A DNA stretch of 6,144 bases from Bdellovibrionales bacterium. Its GTDB lineage: Bacteria; Bdellovibrionota; Bdellovibrionia; Bdellovibrionales; UBA1609. The first letter of the stretch is position 1. The number at the start of each line of letters is the position of its first letter. Shown piece after piece: positions 5,409 through 6,144 of the stretch. Where the stretch lies: assembly GCA_020435185.1 (NCBI GenBank), contig JAGRAA010000463.1:1-6144 (forward strand), given 5' to 3'. A program made the translations under genes and the position numbers. The notes beneath the pieces were generated by a model that was not told where the DNA came from, ran no database searches, and saw nothing but the letters and a program-made list of their open reading frames with translations.

Positions 5409-5998
5409 ATGTATTTAGTTAAAATACCAAAAGTGTGAAAAGCGCAATTCCCGTTGGAGTTAGGAATTGCCTTGAATTGAAATGTAATTTCAATATCGGT
5501 GTTTTCGATTTTTCCTGTAGCTATAATTTTATATTCAATTTCATCATGCGTACACAACTGACCATCATACTCTTCAGCGTAAATAATTGTTGCTCCATTA
5601 AAGTCTGAAAGTAATTTTTCTTTTTCGTCGGCACTAGGTGGTTTAGAGCTTTTCAAAAAAATTTTATTTATGGTAGAAGAATTTAATTCTCCAACGGCGT
5701 AGGTTTCAATAAATTCGGGGCCAGCAACGTTTGTAATTTCAAGTTTTCCTGAGTTGGGAAGCAATCCAAATAATGAGGCTTTGTCGACTTCGCCAAATTC
5801 TCTAATTATTCCGAATTTTTCAAAAGAAATATTTTCTGGCTGGACAGATGCGTTTTCATCAGAAGGAGGAGCTTGTTCATGCGGGGGAGGGTTCTGGGGG
5901 ACGAAGGAGTTTTCTGGAAAGTCTTTATCTGAATTGCATGCAGTCAGAAAAATAATGGCTAAACTTACTTTCCAAAAAGTGATTTTAAATGATCTCAT
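5402..5998 (-). CDS. Putative outer-membrane lipoprotein of unknown function
   Basis: The product has 198 residues and starts with a lipoprotein signal peptide: positive residues, a hydrophobic core at about 11-19, and the lipobox LTAC with Cys21 as the lipidation site. Asn at the +2 position is not an inner-membrane retention signal, so outer-membrane sorting is likely. Residues 22-55 form a Pro/Glu/Asn-rich flexible linker (QNPPPHEQAPPSDENA). A globular domain at about 56-198 follows, with alternating strands and one lysine/glutamate-rich helix at about 121-134. Cys149 and Cys184 could form a disulfide. No known domain is recognised. The ATG at 5998 is preceded on the minus strand by AAGGGGAAG (6001-6009), a good ribosome binding site. 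The gene is transcribed towards the VOC gene and appears monocistronic within the window. Confidence 0.85.
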   Translation of the reverse strand: MRSFKITFWKVSLAIIFLTACNSDKDFPENSFVPQNPPPHEQAPPSDENASVQPENISFEKFGIIREFGEVDKASLFGLLPNSGKLEITNVAGPEFIETYAVGELNSSTINKIFLKSSKPPSADEKEKLLSDFNGATIIYAEEYDGQLCTHDEIEYKIIATGKIENTDIEITFQFKAIPNSNGNCAFHTFGILTKYMR

Positions 5999-6020
5999 GG
6001 CTTCCCCTTAAACCGAATGA

Positions 6021-6061
6021 CTAGATCTAGCTAACTAGCACTTGTTTAAGGTTTAAGCAAG
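6021..6061. promoter_or_regulatory. Cluster of short palindromes upstream of the lipoprotein gene
   Basis: Three palindromic elements lie close together: CTAGATCTAG (6021-6030, perfect), GCTAACTAGC (6030-6039, four-base arms), and a 21-base imperfect palindrome at 6041-6061 that pairs at 8 of 10 positions. The last includes a tandem heptamer, GTTTAAG twice (6044-6057). They lie about 23-63 bases upstream of the lipoprotein start, where a promoter or operator would be expected. No convincing -35/-10 pair was found, so a regulatory role is inference. Confidence 0.35.
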
Positions 6062-6144
6062 GCCCTGTTTGATGACTATAAACTACAAGAAAGAGTGTTT
6101 GGAATTTCAGTTGAATTTCTAGGGGCATCCCAATTAGGTCTTTT

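Noticed and set aside
5754..6011. Plus-strand open frame of 85 codons opposite the lipoprotein N-terminus
   Set aside because: Its Gly/Ser-rich product mirrors the Pro-rich linker of the lipoprotein on the other strand. The lipobox and ribosome binding site favour the minus-strand gene.
6072..6122. Short plus-strand open frame of 16 codons (starts MTINYKK)
   Set aside because: It is too short and has no ribosome binding site or other support.
6027..6143. Minus-strand frame open from the right edge to a TAG at 6027, possible C-terminus of another gene
   Set aside because: Only 38 codons without recognisable motif. The frame crosses the palindrome cluster, and another minus frame is also open for 22 codons here, so openness is not informative.

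Overview
The window is AT-rich throughout and shows no sharp change in composition by eye. The leading gene run is the end of ftsE, then ftsX, an EnvC-like degenerate LytM (M23) protein and a CtpA-type S41 protease. This cell-division and cell-wall order is common in the former Deltaproteobacteria. The AT-rich composition, the small Sec-secreted and lipoprotein genes and a domesticated-type Y1 transposase suggest a low-GC Gram-negative of the Bdellovibrionota, such as a Bdellovibrio or Bacteriovorax relative. That taxonomic reading is inference: gene order and the envelope are good evidence, but the exact lineage is not fixed by the sequence.

Region 1 (1-3491, plus strand) is a tight operon entered from the left. 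FtsE ends inside the FtsX start (GTGA overlap), FtsX overlaps the GTG start of the EnvC-like gene by 11 bases, and ctpA follows after 18 bases. The expected logic is that FtsEX ATP hydrolysis moves the FtsX extracytoplasmic domain, which switches on the EnvC-like activator. The activator has lost its LytM metal ligands and so should activate another hydrolase rather than cut peptidoglycan itself. The periplasmic protease CtpA may trim or turn over proteins of this machinery.

Region 2 (3484-4329) is a complete-looking 846-base mobile unit. A REP-associated-type HUH/Y1 tyrosine transposase gene is bounded by near-perfect 27-base terminal inverted repeats, 26 of 27 positions identical. Each repeat is itself an imperfect palindrome. 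The left repeat contains the last two codons and the stop codon of ctpA. The right repeat ends a few bases before a TATAAT box and a strong ribosome binding site for the next gene.

Region 3 (4330-6144) holds a secreted six-cysteine protein of unknown function, a VOC (glyoxalase-fold) protein, and a convergent minus-strand lipoprotein gene. A palindrome overlaps the lipoprotein stop codon and probably acts as its terminator. The final stretch (about 6010-6144) has no convincing gene. It carries several short palindromes upstream of the lipoprotein gene that could be regulatory.

The most noteworthy object is the RAYT element with its palindromic inverted ends sitting exactly on the ctpA stop codon. 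I see no clearly new multi-gene system here.
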